64,000 nucleotides of DNA from contig CASDXF010000006.1 of NCBI GenBank assembly GCA_949285075.1, positions 1 to 64,000 on the forward strand, written 5' to 3'. A program made the translations under genes and the position numbers. This stretch comes from an uncultured Bacteroides sp. (GTDB taxonomy: Bacteria; Bacteroidota; Bacteroidia; Bacteroidales; Bacteroidaceae). Shown here piece by piece: positions 36,128 to 45,700 of the stretch; position 1 is the first letter of the stretch, and every line of letters starts with the position of its first letter. The notes under the pieces were generated by a model, which worked only from the letters and a program-made list of their open reading frames with translations, had not been told where the DNA came from and did not search any database.

Positions 36128-36475
36128 TTACTCGCCCGCCATTTCCCTTTCTTCCCTGATGATTCGCTGAATCTCCCTGCTCAGCTCCTGTTCGGTCATG
36201 TATCCCTTTTGGGGCGGTTTCTTGGGACAGTCGCGCAGGAGTATCGCGAGGATGGCGATGTACTGCGGCGAGTCGTTTTCAAGGAACTCGTTGGCCCGTC
36301 GGCAGAAGTCAATCAGCAGTTTCAGGAACCTCTTTCTCGCCTTCTGCGGAAACTCCTTCTTCCGTTTCTTGTTGAAAGTGAGTAGCTTGTACGCATACTC
36401 AATCGCTCTCAACTCTTCCTCGCCGCACTTCTCGTAAGTGACGGTCGTTTCTGTCCTGTGGACAATTTTTTGCAC
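36128..36475 (-). CDS. Hypothetical 115-residue helical protein
   Basis: Starts with GTG at 36475; no ATG is available in frame before residue 90. The sequence is helical and basic-acidic mixed ('ELRAIEYAYKLLTFNKKRKKEF', 'RFLKLLIDFCRRANEFLENDS', 'TEQELSREIQRIIREERE'), without a membrane segment or a motif I recognise. A strong minus-strand terminator follows, so it is a stand-alone transcript next to the BT4734/VapE gene. It belongs to the accessory region; function unknown. Confidence 0.6.
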   Translation of the reverse strand: MQKIVHRTETTVTYEKCGEEELRAIEYAYKLLTFNKKRKKEFPQKARKRFLKLLIDFCRRANEFLENDSPQYIAILAILLRDCPKKPPQKGYMTEQELSREIQRIIREEREMAGE

Positions 36476-36679
36476 GAAAAGTTCTTTTTTTCATGTACAA
36501 AAACAATTTTAAATGGTTATTAATTTAACGTTTTTTTGGTAAATGGGGCGAAATTAGGAAATCTTTCCCACATTCTCTCCCAAAGCGCCCGCTAAAGAAG
36601 CGGTTTTTCTCCGGACGTTCTTCCCCGTGGGCGGCGGGCGGATGCCGGGTTATCTATCCCCCTTATCTCTATATATATT

Positions 36680-36759
36680 CTTTTTATATGGAGCGGCGGC
36701 GAAAAAATCGAAGAGGTACCTCCCTGATTTTTTACGCCGCCGCTCTTTATATAAAAAAG
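36680..36759. repeat. 80-bp near-perfect palindrome
   Basis: Arms 36680-36709 and 36726-36759 share GAGCGGCGGC/GCCGCCGCTC, AAAAATC/GATTTTT and outer TTTTTATAT/ATATAAAAA, and the centre is the perfect GAGGTACCTC (36713-36722). A hairpin of more than 30 bp could form on either strand. It could end transcription both ways or be the end or origin structure of an old element. Confidence 0.75.
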
Positions 36760-36960
36760 ATAATAGTGCGCGCCCCCGCGTGTACTATTAATGCGTATAG
36801 CCGGAAAATGGAGAAATAACCTCTTTTTAACATTATTTTATGAGGTCCTCCGAGAGGTTCCACGGACCTCTCTCGAACCTCTTTTTACCCTCTTTTCTCC
36901 CGATTTTAACATTATTTTCAGAGGTCCCCCTCTCTCTGCCCGCGGCGCTCTTTTTTCGCT

Positions 36961-37624
36961 GTTCGACCCCTTCGAGGTCGAGAGTTGCTTATCTCCGTTG
37001 ACGGCCGCGCGTGTCACTTCGTGCCACGTGCGGTTAAGCGTAGTTTGACGGCTTCGCCGTCCATTGATACCGCTCGCTGCCCGCCTTGCGTTATGCGTTT
37101 GTTCTGCGTGGCTGTTCGTCTCTCCGTCCGTTAATACTGTCCTCCGTGGTCGCCGCTTCGCTCTCTTGCCTAGTGGGTTACGTAGACGGCGGAGCCGTCT
37201 AACTCCCCTTCGTCCGCGGTGGGTCTTTCTTGTTCGACCCCTTCGAGGTCGAGAGTTGCTTATCCCTGTTGACGGCCGCGCGTGTCACTTCGTGCCACGT
37301 GCGGTTAAGCGTAGTTTGACGGCTTCGCCGCCCATTGATACCGCTCGCCGCCCGGCTTGCGTTGTACGTTTGCTTTGCGTGGCTGTCCGTTTTCGCCGTC
37401 CATTGATACCGCTTGCTGCCCGGCTTACGTTGTGCGTTTGCTTTGCGTGGTTGTCCGTCTCTCCGTCCGTTAATACTGTCCTCCGTGGTTGCCGCTTCGC
37501 TCTCTTGCCGAGTGGGTTATGGAGACGGCGGAGCCGTCTAACTATGCTTATCCGCCGTGTGCCGCTTAGCGGTACCCGCGGATAGTCGGCTTTGCCTTTC
37601 TCTTCGACCTCGAAGGGGTCGAAC
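36961..37624. repeat. Tandem long repeats in non-coding DNA
   Basis: A 244-bp block (36961-37204) recurs at 37232-37543, offset 271. The second copy is longer because a 68-bp piece containing CCATTGATACC is doubled (37332 and 37400). A short inverted copy of the block's first 20 bases (TTCGACCCC..GGTCGA) closes the region at 37604-37624. The whole gap 36476-37792 has no believable gene. Two smaller direct repeats (TAACATTATTTT..GAGGTCC at about 36826 and 36904) lie just before. Confidence 0.75.
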
Positions 37625-37670
37625 GGCTGTTCGTTTTCGTCGCTCCAAGCCGTGCGGTAGGCTGCGGGAT

Positions 37671-37702
37671 TTCTCAATTCTCAATTTTCAATTCTCCATT
37701 TA
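37671..37702. repeat. Inverted AT-rich repeat, left flank of DUF4248-HU-smalltalk module
   Basis: TTCTCAATTCTCAATTTTC then AATTCTCCATTTA. Its complement (TAAATGGAGAATTGA..) occurs at 38946-38989. The pair brackets three genes. Confidence 0.65.
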
Positions 37703-37703
37703 A

Positions 37704-37776
37704 TTGTGCATCGCTCGGGCGTTTCCCGTACATGAACCGTCGTGTTCTTGTACAGCGTCGGGCCGTTTGTTGTACA
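37704..37776. repeat. 22-bp-period TTGTACA-type array, locus 4
   Basis: TTGTGCA (37704), CCGTACA (37726), TTGTACA (37748) and TTGTACA (37770) start exactly 22 bases apart. Spacers include CGTCG. The array begins at the end of the left inverted repeat and stops 16 bases before the DUF4248 stop codon. Confidence 0.75.
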
Positions 37777-37792
37777 GGAAGTCTCTGAGTCT

Positions 37793-38026
37793 TCACGGCT
37801 CTCCCAAGTGACGCACGATGCGCTCCACCTCCCGTTTCATGAACCGGTGCCTTCGTGGGTTGTAGCCTAACGCCTCAAGCTCCCTTGTCAGCTCTCCGCA
37901 CCCCTTTATCCACCGCAGCATCGTCCGCAGGGCCGTCCCTTCCGAGCGTCCCGGACAGTATAGTCTGGCCAGTTCTACCTTGTCGTACGCCCTTATTTCA
38001 AACTTTTTCTCTTCCGTATCTTCCAT
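37793..38026 (-). CDS. DUF4248 family small DNA-binding-like protein
   Basis: A 77-residue basic protein: 'FEIRAYDKVELARLYCPGRSEGTALRTMLRWIKGCGEL' in pieces matches DUF4248 (ELARLYCPG, LRWI, LGYNPRRHRFMKREVERIV). The family is nearly always found divergent from an HU-like gene in Bacteroides relatives, as here. A helix-turn-helix-like DNA-binding role is inferred from size, charge and layout. It probably shares the control region 38027-38312 with the HU gene. Confidence 0.85.
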   Translation of the reverse strand: MEDTEEKKFEIRAYDKVELARLYCPGRSEGTALRTMLRWIKGCGELTRELEALGYNPRRHRFMKREVERIVRHLGEP

Positions 38027-38133
38027 GTCTAATCTGTCGTTTTATCTGTTGTTTAATGTGATAAAGATACGCGTAATTTTTCTTTTTGTCAAATAATCAG
38101 CGTAGAAATATCCGGCGGAGATAAAGAAAATAC

Positions 38134-38215
38134 GGACAAAAACAGACATTTCCGGACAAACGCCGACATCGGCCGACAAATGCCGACATCGCCCTCCGCC
38201 GTCGCCGTACCTTCG
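38134..38215. promoter_or_regulatory. Operator-like 20-bp tandem array and promoter of the HU gene
   Basis: Three units of exactly 20 bases start at 38134, 38154 and 38174: (G/C)GACAAA, four bases, GACAT and four bases. A -7-like TACCTTCG lies 15 bases after the last unit (38208-38215). Position between divergent DUF4248 and HU genes suggests autoregulation by one of them; this is inference. Confidence 0.6.
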
Positions 38216-38312
38216 TCGCGTCAAGAGAAAGGATCCGCTGTTGACGCTTGAGAATCAAGGGGCCGGGCGGCCCCAAGTAATTAACCCATTAAAGCAAAAG
38301 GAGAACAGAATT

Positions 38313-38807
38313 ATGGCAAAGACATTTCAGTTTACCAGTACGCTACGGCGTAACATGTTGGACAAGGACAGGCCGGGCAAGTACTACGCCCTCGCCAAGT
38401 GGAGCGGGGACACCGACATCCCGGAGATGGCGGAGCGCATCGAGCGCTCGTGCACGGTGAACCACGCCGACGTGCTCGGCGTGCTCCGGGCCTTGCAGAC
38501 GGAGATGATAGAGAGCTTCAAGCGGGGCGAGATTGTGCGCTTCGGCGACATAGGCTCGTTCTACGTCACGCTGCACAGCGCCGGGACGGAGCAGGAGAAG
38601 GATGTCAGCGTGTCGCTCATCAAGAGCGCCCGGGTGCGCTTCCGGCCGGGAAAGGAAATCAAGGACGCACTGAAGACACTGGCCTACAGCAAGTATCGCC
38701 TCGATGACGGTGAGAAGGAGGCCGGCGAGGATGAGGAACAGCCCGAACCGGGCGGCGGAACGGGAGAGGAGGACGACAATCAGGAGTCGCCCGACCCGAT
38801 AGTGTGA
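38313..38807 (+). CDS. HU-like DNA-binding protein (HU-HIG type)
   Basis: A 164-residue protein starting at ATG 38313 (MAKTFQFTSTLRRNML). The first 125 residues match the HU-HIG subfamily of Bacteroidales: 'YYALAKWSGDTDIPEMAERI', 'SCTVNHADVLGVLRALQTEM', 'FKRGEIVRFGDIGSFYVTLH', 'SARVRFRPGKEIKDALKTLAY'. Then an acidic Pro/Glu-rich tail of 38 residues. Such proteins bend and organise DNA. The gene is followed after 39 bases by the smalltalk gene. In the usual cassette an N-acetylmuramoyl-alanine amidase comes next; here Rhs genes occupy that place. Confidence 0.92.
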   Translation: MAKTFQFTSTLRRNMLDKDRPGKYYALAKWSGDTDIPEMAERIERSCTVNHADVLGVLRALQTEMIESFKRGEIVRFGDIGSFYVTLHSAGTEQEKDVSVSLIKSARVRFRPGKEIKDALKTLAYSKYRLDDGEKEAGEDEEQPEPGGGTGEEDDNQESPDPIV

Positions 38808-38846
38808 CGCGGCTGACGAACCGGACGAAAGGAGGTGTATAGCGCG

Positions 38847-38948
38847 ATGGCAAAGAAGACGGTATGGGATACCATCCTGAAGGTGGTAATCGCCGTGGCC
38901 TCGGCCATTCTTGGGGCCATAGGAGGGAACGCGATGAACGTTCCTTAA
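38847..38948 (+). CDS. Smalltalk family micro-protein
   Basis: A 33-residue protein (MAKKTVWDTILKVVIAVASA, then ILGAIGGNAMNVP), with a positively charged start and one hydrophobic helix. It corresponds to the smalltalk family found after HU-HIG genes in Bacteroidales. A strong GGAGG lies 11-15 bases before the ATG (38831-38835), notable because Shine-Dalgarno sites are rare in this phylum. Small size and one helix suggest a membrane peptide; the role is unknown. Its stop codon is the first base triplet of the right-flank AT-rich repeat. Confidence 0.8.
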   Translation: MAKKTVWDTILKVVIAVASAILGAIGGNAMNVP

Positions 38949-38989
38949 ATGGAGAATTGAGAATTAAAAATTGAAAAATTGAGAATTAA
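38946..38989. repeat. Inverted AT-rich repeat, right flank of DUF4248-HU-smalltalk module
   Basis: TAAATGGAGAATTGAGAATT and a second AATTGAGAATT follow. This is the complement of 37671-37702. Confidence 0.65.
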
Positions 38990-39026
38990 GCGTCCGTGAA
39001 CACGCGGACGGACCATGAAAACACTT

Positions 39027-39079
39027 GTCGCCCCGGGCCCTCCGGAGGAGCTTTTCCACCGGGGCGCTCCCGGGGCGAC
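39027..39079 (+). promoter_or_regulatory. Large leader hairpin upstream of the Rhs-partner gene
   Basis: An 11-bp perfect outer stem (GTCGCCCCGGG at 39027-39037, CCCGGGGCGAC at 39069-39079) surrounds an inner palindrome CCTCCGGAGG (39039-39048). It lies 29 bases before the ATG and has no T-run after it on the plus strand, so it is more likely a leader or regulatory structure than a terminator. Confidence 0.55.
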
Positions 39080-39108
39080 CGCTAATTAAACAACTAATCA
39101 AACGACAA

Positions 39109-39516
39109 ATGAGTATGAAGAAAAGATTGTATATTTCGCTGTTATGCGCGCTCGCCACGGTGGGGGGATACGCGCAGGACTTCCAACCCAGAGGGGAGGC
39201 TCAGAACCTGACGGAACGGAAGAACGTCACGGTGGATTATTCCACTGGGATATTTCATTATAGCGTGCCTCTGTACACGCTGCGGTCGGGAGCGTACGAG
39301 CTGCCCTTGTCGATGGACTATATCGGAAAGGGAGTGCGGTCGGGCGAACCGCAAGGAATCATAGACTATAACTGGTCGCTCAACATGGGCGGTGTCGTTA
39401 CCCGCACGATGCGGGGAGGATTTCCGGATGAAGGGACGGACGGGCTACCTGAATCCGTCGAGAGACGCTCCACCCCTGTATCAAGACGCGAAGAATGTAG
39501 CGCTTCGCCGTCGTGA
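39109..39516 (+). pseudogene. N-terminal fragment of Rhs-partner protein (frameshifted)
   Basis: Starts at ATG 39109 with signal peptide (ALATVGGYAQ) and the opening typical of Bacteroidales Rhs-type secreted proteins: 'LPLSMDYIGKGVRSGEPQ', 'DYNWSLNMGGVVTRTMRGGF', 'PDE'. After GFPDE the proper continuation (RTGYLNPSRDAPPLYQDAKN) is in the +1 frame. Dropping one G of GAAGGGACG at about 39431-39435 would restore one protein of about 1217 residues. The fragment after that point is a false tail. Confidence 0.72.
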
Positions 39517-42500
39517 CGGAGAGTGTGACCTCTTCACGGCCGTGTTCGGCGGACAGAAGGTGGACTTTATCCTGAAGAAAGACGCGGACGGGACAATCCG
39601 TGCGGAGCCGTTGGAGAAGACTCACGCCCGGATAGCCTGTATCGTGTCGCAAGGATACATATCCGGATGGGAGATTACGGACGACAACGGGGATAAATAC
39701 GTCTATCGGCAGATGGAACTTCATAAAGATGTCCGTCATGTCGATGTCTCCACCTCCAATGCCGTGGACGAAAAGTCGTACGTCTCGGCTTGGCACCTGA
39801 GCAGTATAGTTCCGTACAACGGCAAGCCCATCGAATTCTGCTACCTCGACGGCGTACACTCTCCGACCGAGGAGATAACGACGGACAGGGCGGTCAACCA
39901 GTGCGACGTCTCCGAGTCGTTCTCTATGACCTATCACTACGGGAGGCCTGTCTTGGAGCAGTCTTTCGACTTTGAAAGGTATAACGCGGATTTCGTGTAC
40001 GACATGGAGGAAGCCCGGTATCACTTGCAGCGCGCTTCGAGGGAAGAGATACAAAGAGAGGTCGATGCGGAGTTGGAGCAGTTCAAGAAAAGTAGATATG
40101 TGGTCACGAATCTCTTACAAAGTGATTATGTCCGGACTAATAATTGTATTCTTGGCACGTTGTCCAACATCTCGCTGATGGAGAACGCCTCGTACGGGTT
40201 GGAGAGAGGACTGAACGCTTTGGCGAGCACGCTGAGGCGACCTCCGTACGGAAACTCTGAGGAAAGTCTCGCCGCCTCTCATTTGGAGAACGCGGCGCGG
40301 ATAGTGCGCCGTTGCCTGACGGAGCTGAAAAGCGTTACCGACAAGGAGATTGAGGGAGGAAGCGCCTATACCGTCGTCTCTCCCCTGCCTTACCTGATTA
40401 TCACCCCGGACAGGATAGTGAAGTTCGGGTACGAAGGCGGTGATAATGATTATAACCTGTCTAAAGTCAGCCTTTGCGACGGGTACTTGAACGTTATCAG
40501 CTCCGTGGCCGTGACGCACAGCGTTTTTTCTTTCTTGGACAAGAAAGGGAAGGAAACCTCCCGCCTGAAGTTTGAATACTATGACTCTTCCGATTTTCCG
40601 CCGCTGCCCGATAGACTTGTTCCAGACATTTGGGGATATCCCAGTGCGAGAAACGCCTCGGGAAAGGAATACGATATTGTCGCCTCCTACCGTTCGCTGA
40701 AGAAGGTGTCGTTCGCCGACGGAGGCGAAATGGAGATAACTTACGAGAAAAATAAGGTGGGGAACGGGGGCGACAGTGGCGGCATACGGCTGAAGTCCCT
40801 GCGCTTTCACGACGGTGAGGGAAGGAAGGATACGGTTTCGTACGATTACATGAATTCCGGAACAAGCATTTATCCCCGTTGGTTAACGAATGTGCAAGTC
40901 AGATATTCGGGATTCAGCGACTACGTGGACTTAGGCCGGGCTCGTCCGGACGGTCATCCCATCATGAACACGGGGAATAACGGGTTCTGCTATACTGACG
41001 TGGCGGAGACCGTGAACGGGAGAGGAAAGACCGTATACACCTATCAGGCGTCCTCCGCCGAAGAGTTCTGGAAAAACGGCCTGTTCTTGGGCAAGCGGAT
41101 TTATGACGATAAAGGGAAGCTGCTCCGCAAAGTCACGTACAGGTATGAGGAGCTTTCGCCTTATTCCCTCCAGTTGCAGCAACAGGAGCCTTCTCCCTTC
41201 TATATAGACGGAGAGTCTTTAGAAGGCTATTATGAGAGCCAGACAAACCAGTACATCGACGGAATGGAGCTTTACCGGACAAACGTGGAGCCTCGCTTGT
41301 CGCCTACGGGCGTTGATCGTTTCTATACGCTGCGCTATGGAGGAAAGATGGCGTTGAGTGAGGTGGTTGAATACCGTTCGGACGGCGACACGCCTTATCT
41401 CCGGACAGTCTATCACTATGACAATCCCGAGTCGATGTATCCCACCCGTGTGGTCCGTACCGGCTCGGACGGAGTCTCTCGCACGGAAGTGCGCAAGCGG
41501 GTGATTGACATGGAAGAAGGGGCGGATGCCGCGGTCGACCGCATGAGGCAGCGCCATCTGCTCGCTGCCGCGGTGAAAACCGCTACGCTGATAGACGGGA
41601 AGTTGGTGAAGGAAGAGGTACGTGTCTACAAGGATGACGGCTCTTCGGACGTTGGGTCCATCCTGCCCTCCGAAGAGTGGGCGTATATCCCCGAAACGGC
41701 GGAAAGCTACGCTCCGTCGGCTAAGGAAGCGGCGCTTTTTGCCTATGGCAAGGAGAACTACGAGCGGATGGTCACTTATCGCCAGTCCCGCCTTCCCTCG
41801 GCGAACATGATTACCGGAAAAAACGGGCGCGTGGAGCGGGGGAGCGTCGCCTACGATTATTACGGCAGGCCCATACTGACGTGCGAGGCCTACGGAGCCG
41901 TGGCGGACGACCCTTACAAGGGAGACAGTAAGCCCGCCGTCATCTTTCCGGAGGTTAGAAGCGCGCTGAAGGAAGTGAACGACAGGTATAAGTATGAATA
42001 TTCCGTAGCCTTCAAGGGGATGCAGCAACAGGTGACCGACGGCCGTTTTCTGAGTTATTGCGAATCGACGGAGCAGCGCTACATGATGCTGTTCCTTGAC
42101 GAATTGCAGAAGAAAGATATGGATCTGCTTTCGTTGAGAGCGTATTACGACTACCTCTCTCGTGACGAATACGCCCCGGTGAACCGTTTCAAGCAGGAAC
42201 ATCTGCGGCTTTTCACGCTTTATCCCCAGTATGAACCCCTGACTCCCTTCATCACGAAGGCGGTAGAGCTTATAACATACGGTGACCGCTTCTTTGACTA
42301 CCTCTATCAGTCGACATACGATTTGCCGTATCCGGCGAAGCCGAACGGCTGGACCATCACGTGCGTTCCGGAGGCGAACGTCGGCGCGCTGAGACTGTAT
42401 GAGGTGGACAATCCCGGTGAATCCCCGTCCGTTATCATCACTCACGCGGGCGGCGAGACCACCCTCAAGCTCCAACCGCTCTCCAAGTCGAGAGTGAAGG

Positions 42501-42763
42501 TGTACGAGATAGACCTGAGCGCGTATGAGGACGTGACGTCCGTCACGGCGGGTACGTTCGAGTTCTATGAGGCGATAGTGCCCTCGGGGGCTTCCTTCCA
42601 AGCTACCTCCTATAACACGGACGGTACGGTGCGCTGCCGGTTCGACGAGTCGGGCAACGCCGAATTCTACACGTACGACGACGCCGGACGGGTCATCCGG
42701 GTGGAAGACCAGTATGGCAGCGTCCTGAAGGAGTACGAATATAACCGAGTCATTAACAACTAA
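39392..42763 (+). CDS. Rhs-partner (RHS-repeat-type) secreted protein, main frame after frameshift
   Basis: The 1123-residue frame carries most of the protein; the true join with 39109 is near 39433, while GTG 39392 and ATG 39428 are only formal starts. It has a long beta-rich region with scattered YD-like strands and ends in a clean YD repeat ('FYTYDDAGRVIRVEDQYGSVLKEYEYN'). No RHS core-toxin motif is present, so this is the non-toxin partner that precedes DUF6443-Rhs genes. It is followed by the full Rhs gene after 17 bases, implying an operon. Whether the frameshift abolishes secretion of both proteins is unknown. Confidence 0.75.
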   Translation: MSLPARCGEDFRMKGRTGYLNPSRDAPPLYQDAKNVALRRRDGECDLFTAVFGGQKVDFILKKDADGTIRAEPLEKTHARIACIVSQGYISGWEITDDNGDKYVYRQMELHKDVRHVDVSTSNAVDEKSYVSAWHLSSIVPYNGKPIEFCYLDGVHSPTEEITTDRAVNQCDVSESFSMTYHYGRPVLEQSFDFERYNADFVYDMEEARYHLQRASREEIQREVDAELEQFKKSRYVVTNLLQSDYVRTNNCILGTLSNISLMENASYGLERGLNALASTLRRPPYGNSEESLAASHLENAARIVRRCLTELKSVTDKEIEGGSAYTVVSPLPYLIITPDRIVKFGYEGGDNDYNLSKVSLCDGYLNVISSVAVTHSVFSFLDKKGKETSRLKFEYYDSSDFPPLPDRLVPDIWGYPSARNASGKEYDIVASYRSLKKVSFADGGEMEITYEKNKVGNGGDSGGIRLKSLRFHDGEGRKDTVSYDYMNSGTSIYPRWLTNVQVRYSGFSDYVDLGRARPDGHPIMNTGNNGFCYTDVAETVNGRGKTVYTYQASSAEEFWKNGLFLGKRIYDDKGKLLRKVTYRYEELSPYSLQLQQQEPSPFYIDGESLEGYYESQTNQYIDGMELYRTNVEPRLSPTGVDRFYTLRYGGKMALSEVVEYRSDGDTPYLRTVYHYDNPESMYPTRVVRTGSDGVSRTEVRKRVIDMEEGADAAVDRMRQRHLLAAAVKTATLIDGKLVKEEVRVYKDDGSSDVGSILPSEEWAYIPETAESYAPSAKEAALFAYGKENYERMVTYRQSRLPSANMITGKNGRVERGSVAYDYYGRPILTCEAYGAVADDPYKGDSKPAVIFPEVRSALKEVNDRYKYEYSVAFKGMQQQVTDGRFLSYCESTEQRYMMLFLDELQKKDMDLLSLRAYYDYLSRDEYAPVNRFKQEHLRLFTLYPQYEPLTPFITKAVELITYGDRFFDYLYQSTYDLPYPAKPNGWTITCVPEANVGALRLYEVDNPGESPSVIITHAGGETTLKLQPLSKSRVKVYEIDLSAYEDVTSVTAGTFEFYEAIVPSGASFQATSYNTDGTVRCRFDESGNAEFYTYDDAGRVIRVEDQYGSVLKEYEYNRVINN

Positions 42764-42780
42764 TCAATAACCGAACAATC

Positions 42781-45700
42781 ATGAAACAATCGAAACGAAT
42801 ATTAGCGGTGGCCGCTTTACTGGCCGCCTCGCTTCTCGCGCAAGGGCAGAACGGCTATACCCGGAGCCGTAACTATACGGTGGAGAAAACCTACACGGAC
42901 ACGGCCGCCCAAGCGAAATCTTTCAGCGACGTAGTCTATACCGACGGCTTTGGCCGACGGTTGCAGGAGATACAGGTGAACGGCGGCCCCTCCGGAAACT
43001 CCGACCTTGTGACGGCGTACCGCTACGGCACGCTCGGGCAAGTGGAGGAGGAATACCTACCTTATTCCAAATCGGGCAACGGCGGGGCGTTCGACCCGGA
43101 TATGTATCTGTCCGGCCGGTACGCCGTCTACGGGACGGAAGAACAGGCGTACGCCTTCTCGCGTACGGAATATGAACACAGCCCGTTGGCGCGCGTCGCC
43201 CTGCGGACCGGAGCGGGCAAGGCGTGGCACACGGGCGGCAAGGGCGTCCGTACCGATTACGGCGTGAACGGGGCGAATGAGGTAAGGCGGTATAGAGTGG
43301 CCGCCGACGGCACGTTGTCCGCGTCGGGATATTACGAGGCGGGAACACTGGACAGGGAAACCGTGACCGACGAGGACGGACACCGCACGTCCACCTACAC
43401 CGACTCGTACGGGCGCGAGACGCTTTCCGTGGCTTTCGACGGTGACGAGCGCTTGGAAACCTATTATGTGTACGACGACCTCGACCGCCTGCGCTACGTG
43501 CTTCCTCCAGAGGCTTCCAACCGCCTTTCGACGAAGGAAGGAACCGCTGACGAGGAGACGCTGAAGAGCCTTGCCTACGCCTACGACTACGACAGGCTCG
43601 ACCGCGTGACGATGAAGCGACTTCCGGGCTGCGAGCCGGTCTATATGGTGTACGACAAGCGTGGACGGATGGCGTTGAGTCAGGACGGGGCGCAGCGTTC
43701 CTCCAACCCGGGGAAGTGGAGCTACTTTGTTCATGACGGCAACGACCGTGTGGTGGAGAACGGGGAGCTTCTGCTGTCCCCCTCCCTGACTCGCGAGCAA
43801 CTGGAGGAAGCGGCTTGGAACTCGGAAGAGTATCTTCCGTCGGGCGAGCGTACCCCGTTGCGATACGCCGCGTATGACGGTTACGGGAGCGTGGAGGAGT
43901 TGACCCTTCACCCCTTCTCGCCCGTCGAGGGCTACGACCGCGGCTACAGCGTTTCCCCCTCGGGTCAGGTGACGGCCGTGAAGTCCCGCCTGTTGGGAAC
44001 GGACGACTGGACGACCTCGACCGTCTACTACGACGGGTACGGCCGTCCCATACAGACCGTTACGGCGTATCCGGGGAAAGGGATGACCCGCGTCAGCTCC
44101 TTCTACGACCTTTCGGGCAACGAGCTGAAGCGTCAGGAAACGTTCGGCGGCAACACGCTTGAGACGTTCCGCATCTATGATGTCCGCGGACGCTTGCAGG
44201 CGAAAGCCGATCGTTGGAACGAGAATACTCTGAGCGTTCAGATTTATACTTACGATTCCGTGGGTCGTCTGATAGGTAAATGGTATAACGGCAAGCAGAG
44301 CGAGACGCTTTCGTACAACGTCCGCGGATGGCTGACGGGGATTGAAAGTCCCGTCTTCTCCCAACGGCTGCGCTACGCGGACGGCGACACGCCCCGCTAC
44401 AACGGGAACGTCAGCGCCATGTCGTGGAAAGCCGGAGGGGAGCAGACCGAGCGTGGATACAGGTTTACCTACGACGGGCTGAACCGCCTGACGGCGGCCG
44501 CCTATGGCGAAGGCCCCTCCCTGTCGGCCAACGCGGACCGCTTCACGGAGCGGGTTACGGGGTACGACAAGATGGGGAACATTCTCGGCCTGAAGCGCTA
44601 TGGGCAGACAGGAACCTCCTCGTACGGGCTGACGGACGACCTGACCCTGACCTACGACGGCAATCGGCTGCTGTCCGTCAGCGACAAGGCCGCGAGCGGC
44701 GTGTACGGCAGCGGAATGGAGTTTAAGGACGGCGCAAGTGCGGCCGTAGAGTACGAATACGACAAAAACGGCAACCTGACTAAAGATTTGAATCGGAATA
44801 TTTCTGATATTGAATATAATTGCTTAAATTTACCGAGTCAAGTAACGTTCGCCGACGGAAGCTCGATAGCGTATGTCTATACGGCTGACGGGGTGAAGCT
44901 CCGCGCGTCGCGTACCGTCAACGGTACGACCACGACGACGGATTACTGTGGCAATGCGGTCTATGAGAACGGCGAGCTGGTCAGGGTACTGACGGGCGAG
45001 GGTTACCTTTCCGCCCGCGACTCCAAGTTCCGCTACTTCCTTTGCGACCATCAGGGCAACACGCGCGCCGTTCTTTCCGAGGACGGCGACACGGAGGAGG
45101 TAAGCCACTACTATCCGTTCGGCGGGCTGCTTTTCTCCACGGGGAGCGTTCAGCCGTACAAGTACAACGGGAAGGAACTGGACACGACGCACGGGCTGAA
45201 CTGGTACGACTATGGCGCGAGACACTATGACCCCACGATAGGGCGTTGGCACGTGGCGGATCCGATGGCGGAGAAGTACTACGGTATTAGCCCGTATAGC
45301 TATTGTGAAAGTAACCCGGTGAACTTGATTGATCCGACGGGAGAGTTGGCTAGTCCTATCTATGACCTTAATGGGAAGTTATTGGGGACGGAAGATGACG
45401 GGTTGCAAGGAGATCCTATTATTATGGACGCTATACATTTTAGGCAGGGAATGCCGCATGAGGAGGCGTTAAGTCATGCGTTGGATATTGAGGATATGAC
45501 GAGTGATATAGCCCGTATTTTATTTGACCTAAGTGTGAGGAATTTACCGAATAGGCCTGATTATGACGGATATCTTACTTTGGAGGAAGCGAATGAATGG
45601 TATCGTATGGGAAATGGGATGCCTTTATATGTAGATGTTTCAAAGATTGATTTGTCTCCATTGACAATAGAAGATTTGTCTTTGGATAGGATAGTATATT

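Noticed and set aside
36449-36499. Fifth TTGTACA array
   Set aside because: ATGTACA at 36493 has a possible neighbour TTGCACG at 36470, but the spacing is 23 and no third box fits.
41219-44364. Long minus-strand open frames (460 and 435 codons) opposite the Rhs genes
   Set aside because: Shadows of GC-rich Rhs coding; the plus-strand proteins carry signal peptides and RHS motifs.
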